DNA of 64,000 nt from Geodermatophilus sabuli (GTDB taxonomy: Bacteria > Actinomycetota > Actinomycetes > Mycobacteriales > Geodermatophilaceae), in the NCBI RefSeq assembly GCF_010686765.1, contig NZ_JAAGWF010000002.1, forward strand, positions 186,001 through 250,000. Reading direction: 5' to 3'. The translations under genes were made by a program, and so were the position numbers. Positions within the stretch are counted from its first letter, which is position 1, and every line of letters begins with the position of its first letter. A model generated the notes under the pieces. It was not told the origin of the DNA and did not search any database. It saw only the letters and a program-made list of their open reading frames with translations. Of this stretch, positions 1-7,737 are shown one piece after another.

Positions 1-2
1 TC

Positions 3-572
3 GGCTGGTTCACCGCCCACCCGGCCGCCGTCCGGCGCCGGTGGTGGACCGCCGGTGCGCTGGTGTTCCTCGGCGGCGCCGCGCTCACCGCCGTCCTCGC
101 GCTCACCACCACCTGGGCGCTGGCCGGCACCGGGGTGGCGCTGGCCGGCCTGGTGCTGCTCGGCCTGGCCGGGCGGATGCCGCGGCGGACGGCCGCCGGA
201 GCGCAGCTGCGCGAGCGGACCGCGGCCTTCCGCGACTCCCTCGCGGCCGCCGAGCCCCGGTGGCTGACCGAGCCGGTGCGGGTGCCCGACCTCGCCGGCG
301 CCGCGCGGACCGACACGGCCGTGCGGTACCTGCCGCACGCGGTGGCCCTCGGGGTGGCCGAGCAGTGGAGCCGGGCGGTGGACCGCTCGGGCGCCGCGGT
401 GGCGCCGGACTGGTACACCCCGGCCCCGGGCGCGTCGAGCACCCCGGTGTGGCCCGCGCTCCTCGTGTTCTCGTCGCCGACGAACCCGGCGCTGGCCCCG
501 CCGGCGCCGGCCGGTGGGGCCGGGACGTCGGTCGGCGGGGCCGCGGGTGGCGGTGGTGGGGGCAGCTGGTGA
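3..572 (+). CDS. DUF2207-type membrane protein, C-terminal part only
   Basis: The reading frame is open from the left edge, so the N-terminus lies outside the window. A hydrophobic hairpin (residues about 18-53, rich in Leu, Ala and Val) is followed by a soluble domain. The protein ends in a Gly-rich tail closing with Gly-Gly-Ser-Trp. A small C-terminal domain after paired membrane helices and a terminal poly-Gly run ending in Ser-Trp are typical of the DUF2207 predicted membrane protein family. Their function is unknown. The gene converges on the crotonase gene with only 13 bases between the stop codons. Family assignment rests on overall architecture, not on a catalytic motif. Confidence 0.6.
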   Translation, partial: GWFTAHPAAVRRRWWTAGALVFLGGAALTAVLALTTTWALAGTGVALAGLVLLGLAGRMPRRTAAGAQLRERTAAFRDSLAAAEPRWLTEPVRVPDLAGAARTDTAVRYLPHAVALGVAEQWSRAVDRSGAAVAPDWYTPAPGASSTPVWPALLVFSSPTNPALAPPAPAGGAGTSVGGAAGGGGGGSW

Positions 573-585
573 CCGCCCGCGAGGA

Positions 586-1374
586 TCACCGCCGGCGGTA
601 GACGCCGTCCCGCTCGTCGAGGAACGCCTGCACGGCCTCGGCGTGGTCCTCGGTCGCCACCAGCTGCAGCAGGGCGCGGTGCTGGAGAGCCGTCGCCTCC
701 GACCGGTCCCGCTCGAGCGCTCGGGCCGCCGCGGCCTTGGTGGCCTCCACCGACAGCGGGGGCCTCGTCGCGATCCGCCGGGCGAGGGTCAGCGCCGCGG
801 GCAGGAGGTCGGCTGCCGGGTGGACCCCGGTGACCAGCCCCCACCCGGCCGCCTGCCGGGCGGTGTAGCGCCCGCCGGTGAGCAGCATCTCGGTGGCCGG
901 GCCCAGTCCCACCACGCGCGGCAGCCGCCAGACGCTGGCCATCAGCCCGACGTTCACCCCGGCAGCCACGAAGAACGCCTCGTCGGCGGCGATCCGGACG
1001 TCGCAGCACAGCGCCAGCTCCAGGCCACCGCCCACCGCTGCACCGTTGACCGCGGCCACGACGGGTACGCGCAGGTCCTGCAGCCGGTCGAGGGTGCCGG
1101 CGAACCCGGCCAGGAACCCCGCCAGCTCGTCCGCGGCCAGGCCTCGTTCCTCCCGGAGGTCCGCACCGGCGCAGAACACCCGGCCGGTGCCGGTCACGAC
1201 GAGGCACCGGACGTCGGTGTCGGCGTCCACCCGGTCGAGCACCTGCCCGAGCGCGCGGCAGTCCGCGCGGGTGAGGGCGTGCGACGGGGCGCCGCCCAGG
1301 GTGACCAGCGCGACGCCGTCGACCGCGGGCCGGAACCGGATGCCGGCGTCGTCGCCGGCTGCCGGCCCGGTCAC
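586..1374 (-). CDS. Enoyl-CoA hydratase/isomerase (crotonase) family protein
   Basis: A 262-residue protein of normal crotonase length. The CoA-binding and oxyanion-hole segments are clear: Phe-Cys-Ala-Gly-Ala-Asp at 67-72 and Asn-Gly-Ala-Ala-Val-Gly-Gly-Gly-Leu-Glu-Leu at 110-120. The Glu matching the first catalytic glutamate of classical hydratases is present in Gly-Leu-Glu-Leu. The second, normally in a Gln-Pro-Glu-Ile context, is replaced in the Ala-Gly-Val-Asn-Val-Gly-Leu segment. The protein may therefore be an isomerase or another crotonase rather than a simple hydratase. Its start overlaps the acyl-CoA synthetase stop by four bases (ATGA), so the two are translationally coupled and probably act in sequence on the same acyl-CoA. 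Confidence 0.88.
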   Translation of the reverse strand: MTGPAAGDDAGIRFRPAVDGVALVTLGGAPSHALTRADCRALGQVLDRVDADTDVRCLVVTGTGRVFCAGADLREERGLAADELAGFLAGFAGTLDRLQDLRVPVVAAVNGAAVGGGLELALCCDVRIAADEAFFVAAGVNVGLMASVWRLPRVVGLGPATEMLLTGGRYTARQAAGWGLVTGVHPAADLLPAALTLARRIATRPPLSVEATKAAAARALERDRSEATALQHRALLQLVATEDHAEAVQAFLDERDGVYRRR

Positions 1375-2930
1375 GTCTCGCCCGGGTCCGGCGTCGTGGG
1401 CCGGCGCAACTGCTGCTTGAGGATCTTCCCCGCGCCGGACTTGGGCAGCGGGTCGGCGCGGACGTCGATCGACTTGGGCACCTTGTACGCGGCGATCCGC
1501 GCGCGGCAGTGCTCGGCGAGTTCGGCCTCGGTCACGGCGGACCCGGCGGTGGTCACGACCACCGCGTGCACCCGCTCACCCCAGCGGTCGTCGGGCAGGC
1601 CGATCACCGCCACCTCGGCGACGGCCTCGTGCGACGCGAGCGCGCGCTCCACCTCGATCGAGTACACGTTCTCCCCGCCGCTGATGATCATGTCCTTGAG
1701 GCGGTCGACGAGGAACACGTAGCCGGCGGCGTCGCCGTACGCCAGGTCGCCGGTGCGGTACCACCCGTCGACGAGTGCGTGCGCGGTCTCCTCGGGCCGG
1801 TTGAGGTAGCCCTGCATGATGTTCGGGCCGCGGACCCAGACCTCCCCGACGGTCCCGTCGGCCACCGGTGCGCCGCCGAGGTCCCGGATCTCCACCTGCA
1901 CCCCCGGGATCGCGTAGCCGACCGACGCCAGCCGCTCGGGGTGCTCTCCGGCCAGCGCCAGCCGGTGGTCCTGCGGCGGCAGCCAGGTGGCGCCCACGCC
2001 GGCCTCGGTCATCCCGTAGCCCTGCAGGAAGTCGCAGCCGAGCATCCGCATGGCCCGGCGCAGGGCATCGGCGGACATCGGGGAGGCGCCGTAGTGCAGC
2101 AGTCGCAGGCTGCTCAGGTCGGCCGGGTGCCGCTCCAGGTGGTCGAGCAGCATCGCGATCATCGTCGGCACCAGCACCGACACGGTGACCCCGTGGTCGG
2201 CCACCTGCCGGGCGAAGCCGTCCGGGGTGAAGCGGGGCAGCATGACGTGGGTCGCGCCCACCCAGGTGACGGGGTGGACCATCTGGGACGCCGCACCGTG
2301 GAACATCGGGCCCGCGTGCAGGTACCGGTCCTCGCGCTGGAACCCGTCGGTGTGCCACAGGTGCTTGGTGTTGGCCATCAGGTTGGCGTGGCTGAGCAGC
2401 ACGCCCTTGGGCCGGCCGGTGGTCCCGCCGGTGTAGGAGACCGCCGCCACGGTGTCCGGATCGAGGTCCGGCGGGGCCGTGCCCGCCTCGGCGAGCAGCG
2501 CGGCGTAGGGGACGCAGTCGGGCGGGCACTCGCCCGCTCCGGCGAACACCAGCTCCCGCAGGCCCGGGCACCGGTCCCGCAACGCCCGGCCGGTCTCGAG
2601 GTGCTCGGCGTCGACGACCAGGACCTCGGTGCCGCAGTCGTCGAGCATGAACGCCAGCTCGGGCACCGCCAGCCGGGTGTTCAGCGTGTTGAGCACCCGC
2701 CCGGAGGCGGGTACCGCCAGCCACGCCTCGAGGTGCTCGAGGGAGTTGCCCATCAGCACGCCGACGAAGGCGCCCGGGGCCAGGTCCAGGGTGGCGAGGC
2801 CCGTGCCCAGCCGCCGCACCCGGTCGTGCAGCTCGCGGTAGGTCAGCCGGCGGTCGCCGTCGATCACGGCGAGCCTGTCGCCGTGCGGCCGGGCGGCGTG
2901 CTCGAGCGGCCAGGCCAGGGTTCCGTGCAT
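1371..2930 (-). CDS. AMP-forming acyl-CoA synthetase (ANL superfamily)
   Basis: A 519-residue adenylate-forming enzyme that would activate a carboxylic acid to its CoA thioester using ATP. Motifs in order: phosphate-binding loop Tyr-Thr-Gly-Gly-Thr-Thr-Gly-Arg-Pro-Lys-Gly near residue 165, Gly-Tyr-Gly-Met-Thr-Glu near 305, Tyr-Arg-Thr-Gly-Asp near 395, and the C-terminal Lys in Lys-Ser-Gly-Ala-Gly-Lys near 505. I chose the ATG at 2930 because AGGAAGAGG lies just upstream; a GTG at 2984 is in frame but has no ribosome-binding site. The gene leads a two-gene operon with the crotonase and is divergent from a PaaX-type regulator. The substrate cannot be read from the sequence; fatty, aromatic or terpenoid acids are all possible. 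Confidence 0.9.
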   Translation of the reverse strand: MHGTLAWPLEHAARPHGDRLAVIDGDRRLTYRELHDRVRRLGTGLATLDLAPGAFVGVLMGNSLEHLEAWLAVPASGRVLNTLNTRLAVPELAFMLDDCGTEVLVVDAEHLETGRALRDRCPGLRELVFAGAGECPPDCVPYAALLAEAGTAPPDLDPDTVAAVSYTGGTTGRPKGVLLSHANLMANTKHLWHTDGFQREDRYLHAGPMFHGAASQMVHPVTWVGATHVMLPRFTPDGFARQVADHGVTVSVLVPTMIAMLLDHLERHPADLSSLRLLHYGASPMSADALRRAMRMLGCDFLQGYGMTEAGVGATWLPPQDHRLALAGEHPERLASVGYAIPGVQVEIRDLGGAPVADGTVGEVWVRGPNIMQGYLNRPEETAHALVDGWYRTGDLAYGDAAGYVFLVDRLKDMIISGGENVYSIEVERALASHEAVAEVAVIGLPDDRWGERVHAVVVTTAGSAVTEAELAEHCRARIAAYKVPKSIDVRADPLPKSGAGKILKQQLRRPTTPDPGET

Positions 2931-2969
2931 CGGGTGTCCTCTTCCTGCGCGTCGCGCGGGGCCGGCTGC

Positions 2970-2985
2970 GGTGACCGCGATCACC
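2970..2985. promoter_or_regulatory. GTGA-N6-TCAC palindrome (CRP-like site)
   Basis: The sequence reads GGTGACCGCGATCACC, matching the GTGA-N6-TCAC core recognised by CRP-type regulators. It lies about 7-22 bases downstream of the start point predicted from the 2999-3028 promoter, where a bound protein could block elongation. It differs at two of 14 core positions from the palindrome at 42701-42714. Some GntR proteins bind similar sequences. Confidence 0.4.
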
Positions 2986-2998
2986 CCCGCGCGGAGTG

Positions 2999-3028
2999 AA
3001 GCTAGACACGCACGTGACGGGCGTCAAC
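2999..3028 (-). promoter_or_regulatory. Promoter of the acyl-CoA synthetase operon with embedded palindrome
   Basis: On the minus strand a TTGACG -35 hexamer (3027-3022) is separated by exactly 17 bases from a TAGCTT -10 hexamer (3004-2999). The 12-base near-palindrome TGACGGGCGTCA (3015-3026) covers most of the -35 box, a repressor-like position. The same arrangement recurs at 5701-5730. A start point near 2992 would leave a leader of about 62 bases. PaaX, encoded divergently from 3081, or one of the IclR proteins is a candidate for the binding factor. Confidence 0.7.
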
Positions 3029-3080
3029 ACTGGCGGGAACTGCAGAGCCCCGGGGCTGGGGACGGTGGAGCGGAGGAACC

Positions 3081-3971
3081 GTGTCGGGCAGGGCAACGGC
3101 TGGGCTGCCGGACGTCGGGAGCCGCAGCGAGGCGGGCCTGGGCGTCGGGCCCGTGACGCGAGGGGCGCGCATCCGGCCCCAGCAGCTGCTGTTCAGCCTG
3201 CTGGGCGCCCTCGTGCTCGACGGCAGGGACGAACCCCTGCCCACCCGGGTCTTCCTCCACGTGCTCGGGGAGCTCGGGGTGACCGACGCCGCCGCCCGTG
3301 CGACCCTCACCCGGCTGGTCCACCGCGGGTTCCTGGCCCGCGAGCAGACCGGGCGGGTGGCCACCTTCGCCCTGACGGACGTGGCTCGGCGGGTGCTGCG
3401 CGACGGGCGGGTGCGCATCCTGGCCGCCGCCCCGTTCGACCGGGACTCCGACGCCTGGACCCTGCTGAGCTTCTCCCTGCCGGAGAGCCGCCGCGACCTG
3501 CGCCACCAACTGCGCTCGCGACTGTCGTGGGCCGGGTTCGGCTGCCTGCGGGACGGTCTGTGGATCGCACCGGGGCGGGTGGACCTCGACCGGGTGCTGG
3601 GTGCCACCGCGGAGGAGGCGGACATCGTCGCCGACGGCTTCCTCGCCCGGCCCCTGTCCGGCTCCCGGGTGCGGCTCTTCGTCGAGCGGGCGTGGGACCT
3701 CCCGGCGCTGAGGGCCGAGCACGAGCAGTTCCTCCGCGAGTGGACCGAGCCCGACGCCGGCACCGGGGACCCGATCGCCCGGCTGACCCTGCTCAACGCC
3801 CACTGGGTGCACCTGCTCGGGGTGGACCCGGGGCTGCCCCTGGAGCACCTGCCGGCCGGCTGGCCCGCGCGGGAGTCGGCCGACGTCTACCGCCGGGCCG
3901 CCGCCGTCCTGGGCCCGCGGGCCCACGAGTCGTTCGGCGAGCTCGTCGCCAGCGGGTGGCGCCGGCGCTGA
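3081..3971 (+). CDS. PaaX family transcriptional repressor
   Basis: A 296-residue regulator of the PaaX type, the phenylacetyl-CoA-responsive repressor family. After a basic N-terminus, a winged-helix region (about 35-105) contains Thr-Arg-Val-Phe-Leu-His-Val-Leu-Gly-Glu-Leu and Arg-Ala-Thr-Leu-Thr-Arg-Leu-Val. A central domain carries Asp-Ala-Trp-Thr-Leu-Leu-Ser-Phe-Ser-Leu-Pro-Glu and Gly-Phe-Gly-Cys-Leu-Arg-Asp-Gly-Leu-Trp-Ile, followed by the all-helical C-terminal domain; all three are PaaX-family features. The GTG start has GGAGG five bases upstream. Divergent placement next to an acyl-CoA synthetase operon suggests it senses the CoA ester made there, but no paa genes are nearby. Confidence 0.85.
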   Translation: MSGRATAGLPDVGSRSEAGLGVGPVTRGARIRPQQLLFSLLGALVLDGRDEPLPTRVFLHVLGELGVTDAAARATLTRLVHRGFLAREQTGRVATFALTDVARRVLRDGRVRILAAAPFDRDSDAWTLLSFSLPESRRDLRHQLRSRLSWAGFGCLRDGLWIAPGRVDLDRVLGATAEEADIVADGFLARPLSGSRVRLFVERAWDLPALRAEHEQFLREWTEPDAGTGDPIARLTLLNAHWVHLLGVDPGLPLEHLPAGWPARESADVYRRAAAVLGPRAHESFGELVASGWRRR

Positions 3972-3988
3972 GTCGCGCGACCCATCGG

Positions 3989-4822
3989 TCAGCCGGTCGT
4001 CAGCCCGGGGGCCGACGGCCGGACCGACCGGCTGCCGTCGCCGCAGCGCCGGAGCTCCCGTCCGGCCCCGCGCGCGGCCGCGAGCACCAGCGGCGCCACG
4101 GCCGCGGCGTCGGTGCTCCCGGCGCGGACGACGAGGGACAGTGCGGCGACCACCCGCCCTCCGGCGTCCACGACGGGGGCCGCCACCGACAGGGAGTCGG
4201 GGTGCACCATGCGGTCGCTGACGGCGTGACCCCGGCACCGGATGTCGGCGAGCACGCGGCGCAGCCGGTCGGGTGCGGTGATCGTGCGGTCGGTCAGGCG
4301 CGGCAGCGGCCCGCCGAGCACCTGGTCCTGCACACCGACGGGTGCGTGGGCGAGCAGGACCAGCCCGGCACTGGTGGCGTGCACCGGCATCCGTCCGCCC
4401 ACCCGCAGGGTCACCGGCACCGCGGCGCGACCGGCGACCCACTCGGTGAGCACGACGTCGGGGCCCTCCGGCACCGCGAGCAGCGCGTTCTCCTGCGTGG
4501 CCAGGCTCAGGTCGGCGAGGAAGGGCAGCGCCGACTCCCGCAGCTGCAGGGCGTGCGGCACGAGCGAGGTCACCTCCCACAGGTGCAGTCCGATCCGCAG
4601 CCGCCCGTCGGCGTCGCGTTCGAGGGCCCCCCAGGTCACCAGGTCGCCGGCGAGGCGGTGCACGGTGGACAGCGGCAGGCGGGTCCGGCGGGCCAGGTCG
4701 GAGCAGGACAGCGACGCGCGGTCGGGGGTGAAGGCGCCGAGCAGGCTCAACGCCCGGGCGGTCACGGAGCCGGTGGACCGGCGGTCCTCCGCCGGCACCG
4801 GCGGGGCGGCCGGGCCACTCAC
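3989..4822 (-). CDS. IclR family transcriptional regulator (distal of tandem pair)
   Basis: A 277-residue regulator. The N-terminal winged helix (about 18-80) includes Arg-Leu-Pro-Leu-Ser-Thr-Val-His-Arg-Leu, the usual IclR recognition helix, and a C-terminal ligand-binding domain follows. It is plainly a paralogue of the gene directly upstream: both share Leu-Pro-Leu-Ser-Thr-Val-His-Arg-Leu, Leu-Arg-Ile-Gly-Leu-type strands and a Gly-His-Ala-Val-Ser-Asp-Arg segment. The start overlaps the upstream stop by four bases, so the pair is coupled and may form a heteromer. The likely targets are the surrounding catabolic operons; the ligand is unknown. Confidence 0.88.
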   Translation of the reverse strand: MSGPAAPPVPAEDRRSTGSVTARALSLLGAFTPDRASLSCSDLARRTRLPLSTVHRLAGDLVTWGALERDADGRLRIGLHLWEVTSLVPHALQLRESALPFLADLSLATQENALLAVPEGPDVVLTEWVAGRAAVPVTLRVGGRMPVHATSAGLVLLAHAPVGVQDQVLGGPLPRLTDRTITAPDRLRRVLADIRCRGHAVSDRMVHPDSLSVAAPVVDAGGRVVAALSLVVRAGSTDAAAVAPLVLAAARGAGRELRRCGDGSRSVRPSAPGLTTG

Positions 4823-5694
4823 ACCTCGTCCGCGCGCGGAGGCCGGGGGCGGCCGTGCGCCCGTCCGGTGGCCGATCGTGGCGGCTGAGCAGGCGGGACG
4901 GGCAGCGCTCGACCGATGCCCCGCGCCGCCGAGGTGACCAGGGCTGCGAGGCTCTCCACCCGCGCGCCCCGCGCCCGGACCACCACGGAGACCGCGGCCC
5001 GGACCTCACCTCGGGCGTCCCGGACCGGCGCGGCGACCGACAGCGCGTCCGTGGTGACCTGCCGGTCGCTCACCGCGTGACCGAGCCGCCGGACGTCGGC
5101 CAGAGCGGCGCGCACGGCGTCCGGACGGGTGAGCGTCCAGGGGGTGTAGCCCGCGAGCGGCCGGGCCAGGACCGCCTCCTGCTCGTCAGCGGGCGCGTGC
5201 GCCAGCAGGGCCAGGCCCAGGCCCGAGGCGTGCAAGGGGAAGCGGGCGCCGGTGCGGGTGAGGACCGGCACGGCACACCGCCCGGCGATCCGCTCGACGA
5301 ACAGCAGTTCGGTGCCCTCGCGCACGCCCAGTTGCGCGTTCTCCCGGGTCACCTGGCTGAGGTCCTCGAGGAAGGGGAGTGCGGCGTCGCGCAAGCCCGT
5401 GGCTCGCGGCGCCAGGACGGCGACCTGCCACAACCTCAGCCCGATGCGGTATCCGCCGTCCGCACCCCGGTCGAGGGCGCCCCACCGGAGCAGTTCGGCG
5501 GTCAGCCGGTGCACGGTGCTCAGCGGCAGTCCCGAGCGGCGGGAGACGTCGGTGAGGGTGAGCACCGGCTGGTCGGCGCTGAACGCGTCGAGGATCGCCA
5601 GCGCCCGGACCGTCACGGGACCGGTCCGCCCGCGGACCCGCGGTGCGGTGGCCCGCTCGGCGGGCCCGGCCTCGGCGAGAGCGACGGAGGTCAC
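4819..5694 (-). CDS. IclR family transcriptional regulator (proximal of tandem pair)
   Basis: A 291-residue IclR protein with the winged helix at about 25-90 (Ser-Gly-Leu-Pro-Leu-Ser-Thr-Val-His-Arg-Leu) and a C-terminal effector domain containing Gly-His-Ala-Val-Ser-Asp-Arg. The GTG start at 5694 lies six bases after a TAGCTT -10 box (5706-5701), so the mRNA probably begins at the start codon itself and is leaderless. Its promoter nearly duplicates that of the acyl-CoA synthetase operon, which suggests both are controlled by the same factor, possibly by autoregulation. Confidence 0.88.
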   Translation of the reverse strand: MTSVALAEAGPAERATAPRVRGRTGPVTVRALAILDAFSADQPVLTLTDVSRRSGLPLSTVHRLTAELLRWGALDRGADGGYRIGLRLWQVAVLAPRATGLRDAALPFLEDLSQVTRENAQLGVREGTELLFVERIAGRCAVPVLTRTGARFPLHASGLGLALLAHAPADEQEAVLARPLAGYTPWTLTRPDAVRAALADVRRLGHAVSDRQVTTDALSVAAPVRDARGEVRAAVSVVVRARGARVESLAALVTSAARGIGRALPVPPAQPPRSATGRAHGRPRPPRADEV

Positions 5695-5700
5695 ACCCGA

Positions 5701-5730
5701 AAGCTAGAAGTCCGCGTGACGCGCGTCAAC
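5701..5730 (-). promoter_or_regulatory. Leaderless promoter of the iclR pair with embedded palindrome
   Basis: Minus-strand TTGACG (5729-5724), a 17-base spacer and TAGCTT (5706-5701) are followed by six bases and the GTG start. The perfect 12-base palindrome TGACGCGCGTCA (5717-5728) overlaps the -35 hexamer. The element sits at the very end of the upstream monooxygenase gene, so the regulator pair can be transcribed independently of it. Confidence 0.72.
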
Positions 5731-6670
5731 TGCGACGTGGAAGTTCCGGGCCCGTGTCGCGGAGTGCGTGCAGCCTGGGGAGGACGTCGGCGGCGAACGA
5801 GGCCACCACGGCCTCGCGCACCGAGCCGTGCACCGGCTGGAACACCAGCGAGTCCGCCCCCGCCTGGGCATACTCGGTCGCCCGTGCGACGACGTCGTCC
5901 GGCGTCCCGAGCAGCAGATAGCGGTCGGCCAGGCCGGTGAAGTCCTGCTGGTAGGCGTCACTCACCCCGCGGATCGCCAGCTCGCGGCCGCGGGCCCGGT
6001 CCTCGTCGACCGCCCCCCAGCAGAAGACGGCCCCCCGCACCGACCGCGGGTCCCGCCCGGCCCGCTCTGCCTCCTCCCGCACCCGCACCAGGCTGCTGGC
6101 CAGCTGCTCCGGGGTGTACATGTAGGGCAGCCAGTGGTCGGCGAAGCGGCCCGCGCGCCGGACGGCGGCATCGCTGCGTCCGCCGAGCCAGATCGGCGGG
6201 CCCCCGGCCTGGACCGGGCCGGGCGCGAGCTCGAGTCCGGGCACCGAGGTGAACCGGCCGTCGAACGTCACCGGGCCGCCGGACCACAGCCGGCGCGCCA
6301 GCTCCAGCGCCTCGTCGGCCCGGGCGCCACGGGTCGCCGGGTCGACGCCGGCCGCGGTGAACTCGGCCGGGAACTCCCCGCCGATGCCCACGCCCAGCTC
6401 GAACCGTCCGCCGGACACCTGGTCGAGGGTGGTGGCGAGCTTGACCGCGAGGGCGGCCGGGTACACCGGCAGGATCGTCAGGGAACTGACCAGCCGGATC
6501 CGGGACGTCGCCCCCGCCGCGGCCGCCAGGGTGACGAAGGCGTTGCCGATGGGGCCGTGGAAGAACAGGTGCTCGCCGCTGGCGACGGCGTCGAAGCCGG
6601 CGGTCTCGGCGTCCCGCGCCTCGGGAACGGTCCGGGTCTGGTCGGTGCTGAGCGACAGGGCCACGCGCAT
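5726..6670 (-). CDS. LLM-class (luciferase-like) oxidoreductase
   Basis: A 314-residue TIM-barrel protein of the bacterial luciferase/F420-dependent reductase superfamily. Visible hallmarks are Ala-Ser-Gly-Glu-His-Leu near residue 34, the segment Thr-Thr-Leu-Asp-Gln-Val-Ser-Gly-Gly-Arg-Phe-Glu-Leu-Gly-Val-Gly-Ile-Gly near 80-100, and Pro-Pro-Ile-Trp-Leu-Gly-Gly near 168. Whether FMN or F420 is the cofactor cannot be decided from sequence alone. The ATG at 6670 is preceded by GGAGG nine bases away; an in-frame GTG at 6739 lacks a ribosome-binding site. The gene lies upstream of, and could be read into, the IclR pair, and is divergent from a quinone oxidoreductase. Confidence 0.85.
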   Translation of the reverse strand: MRVALSLSTDQTRTVPEARDAETAGFDAVASGEHLFFHGPIGNAFVTLAAAAGATSRIRLVSSLTILPVYPAALAVKLATTLDQVSGGRFELGVGIGGEFPAEFTAAGVDPATRGARADEALELARRLWSGGPVTFDGRFTSVPGLELAPGPVQAGGPPIWLGGRSDAAVRRAGRFADHWLPYMYTPEQLASSLVRVREEAERAGRDPRSVRGAVFCWGAVDEDRARGRELAIRGVSDAYQQDFTGLADRYLLLGTPDDVVARATEYAQAGADSLVFQPVHGSVREAVVASFAADVLPRLHALRDTGPELPRRS

Positions 6671-6764
6671 GTGGGTGCCTCCGGGAGGTGGGGTGGGATG
6701 GAGCCGGGCGGCTAGGGTCGGCGGCCCGCCGGGCCGCACCGGTCGGGACCCTTCAGGAGGAGCC

Positions 6765-7724
6765 GTGCTCGCCCAGCAGCTGACGTCGTTGACCGGGCCC
6801 GACGGGCTCGAGCCGGCCGACCTGCCGGTCCCGGAGGGCGGGACGGGTGAGGTGCTGGTCGACGTGGCGGCCGCCGGCGTCGCCTACCCCGACCTGCTGA
6901 TGAGCACCGGCGCCTACCAGGTGCGCCACCCGCTGCCCCTGGTACTGGGCCTGGAGGCGGCCGGCACGGTCCGGTCGGCGCCGGCGGGCAGCGGCTTCGC
7001 GCCCGGCCAGCGGGTGGCCGTGCTCGGCGAACGGGGCACGTGGCAGCAGGTGGTGGCGGCTCCGTCCGAGCGGGTCCTGCCGCTGCCCGACGGCATCTCC
7101 GACGACGCCGCGGCCGGCTTCCCCCTGAACCACCTCACCTGCTGGTTCGCCCTGCGCCGGAGGGCCAGGGTGGAGACCGGGGAGTCGGTGCTGGTGCACG
7201 GTGCCTCGGGCGGCGTCGGCCAGGCGGCGCTGGCCCTGTGCCGGGCGCTCGGCCTGCCCTCGATCGCGATCGTGCGCGACCCCGGCCGGCCGCTGCCCGT
7301 CCCGGCCGACCACGTCGTCGGCGCCGACGGGTGGCGGGAGGCCGTCCGGGAGCTCACGGACGGCCGCGGGGTCGACGTCGTCCTCGACCCCGTGGGCGGC
7401 GAGCGCTTCCCCGACACCCTGCGGTCGCTGGCCCCCGAGGGGCGGGTGGTCGTGCTCGGCTTCGTCGGCGGCGACATCCCCACCGTGCGGGTCAACCGGC
7501 TGTTGCTGGCCAACACCGCGGTCCTGGGCGCCGGGTTGGCCGAGTACCTCCGGTGCGACCCCGGGTACGCCCGCACGGCCTGGGACGAGCTGCGGTCCCT
7601 GCTGGAGGGCGGGCGGCTGGTGGTGACCGAGCCCCGTGTGCGGCCCCTCGCCGAGGCCGCCGACGCACTGCGGGAGCTGGGCGAGGGGCGTGCCGCGGCC
7701 AAGACGGTGCTCCGGCTGCCCTGA
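6765..7724 (+). CDS. Zinc-independent quinone oxidoreductase (MDR superfamily)
   Basis: A 319-residue NAD(P)H-dependent reductase of the zeta-crystallin/QOR type. The N-terminal GroES-like domain carries Leu-Gly-Leu-Glu-Ala-Ala-Gly-Thr-Val. The Rossmann nucleotide-binding motif Val-His-Gly-Ala-Ser-Gly-Gly-Val-Gly-Gln-Ala-Ala is near residues 146-157. Zinc-ligand cysteines of alcohol dehydrogenases are absent. The GTG at 6765 has AGGAGG immediately upstream. A TAGGGT hexamer about 47 bases before the start could be its -10 box. It is divergent from a luciferase-like oxidoreductase and may act on the same quinones or enones. Confidence 0.88.
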   Translation: MLAQQLTSLTGPDGLEPADLPVPEGGTGEVLVDVAAAGVAYPDLLMSTGAYQVRHPLPLVLGLEAAGTVRSAPAGSGFAPGQRVAVLGERGTWQQVVAAPSERVLPLPDGISDDAAAGFPLNHLTCWFALRRRARVETGESVLVHGASGGVGQAALALCRALGLPSIAIVRDPGRPLPVPADHVVGADGWREAVRELTDGRGVDVVLDPVGGERFPDTLRSLAPEGRVVVLGFVGGDIPTVRVNRLLLANTAVLGAGLAEYLRCDPGYARTAWDELRSLLEGGRLVVTEPRVRPLAEAADALRELGEGRAAAKTVLRLP

Positions 7725-7737
7725 CCCGCGCTCCAGG

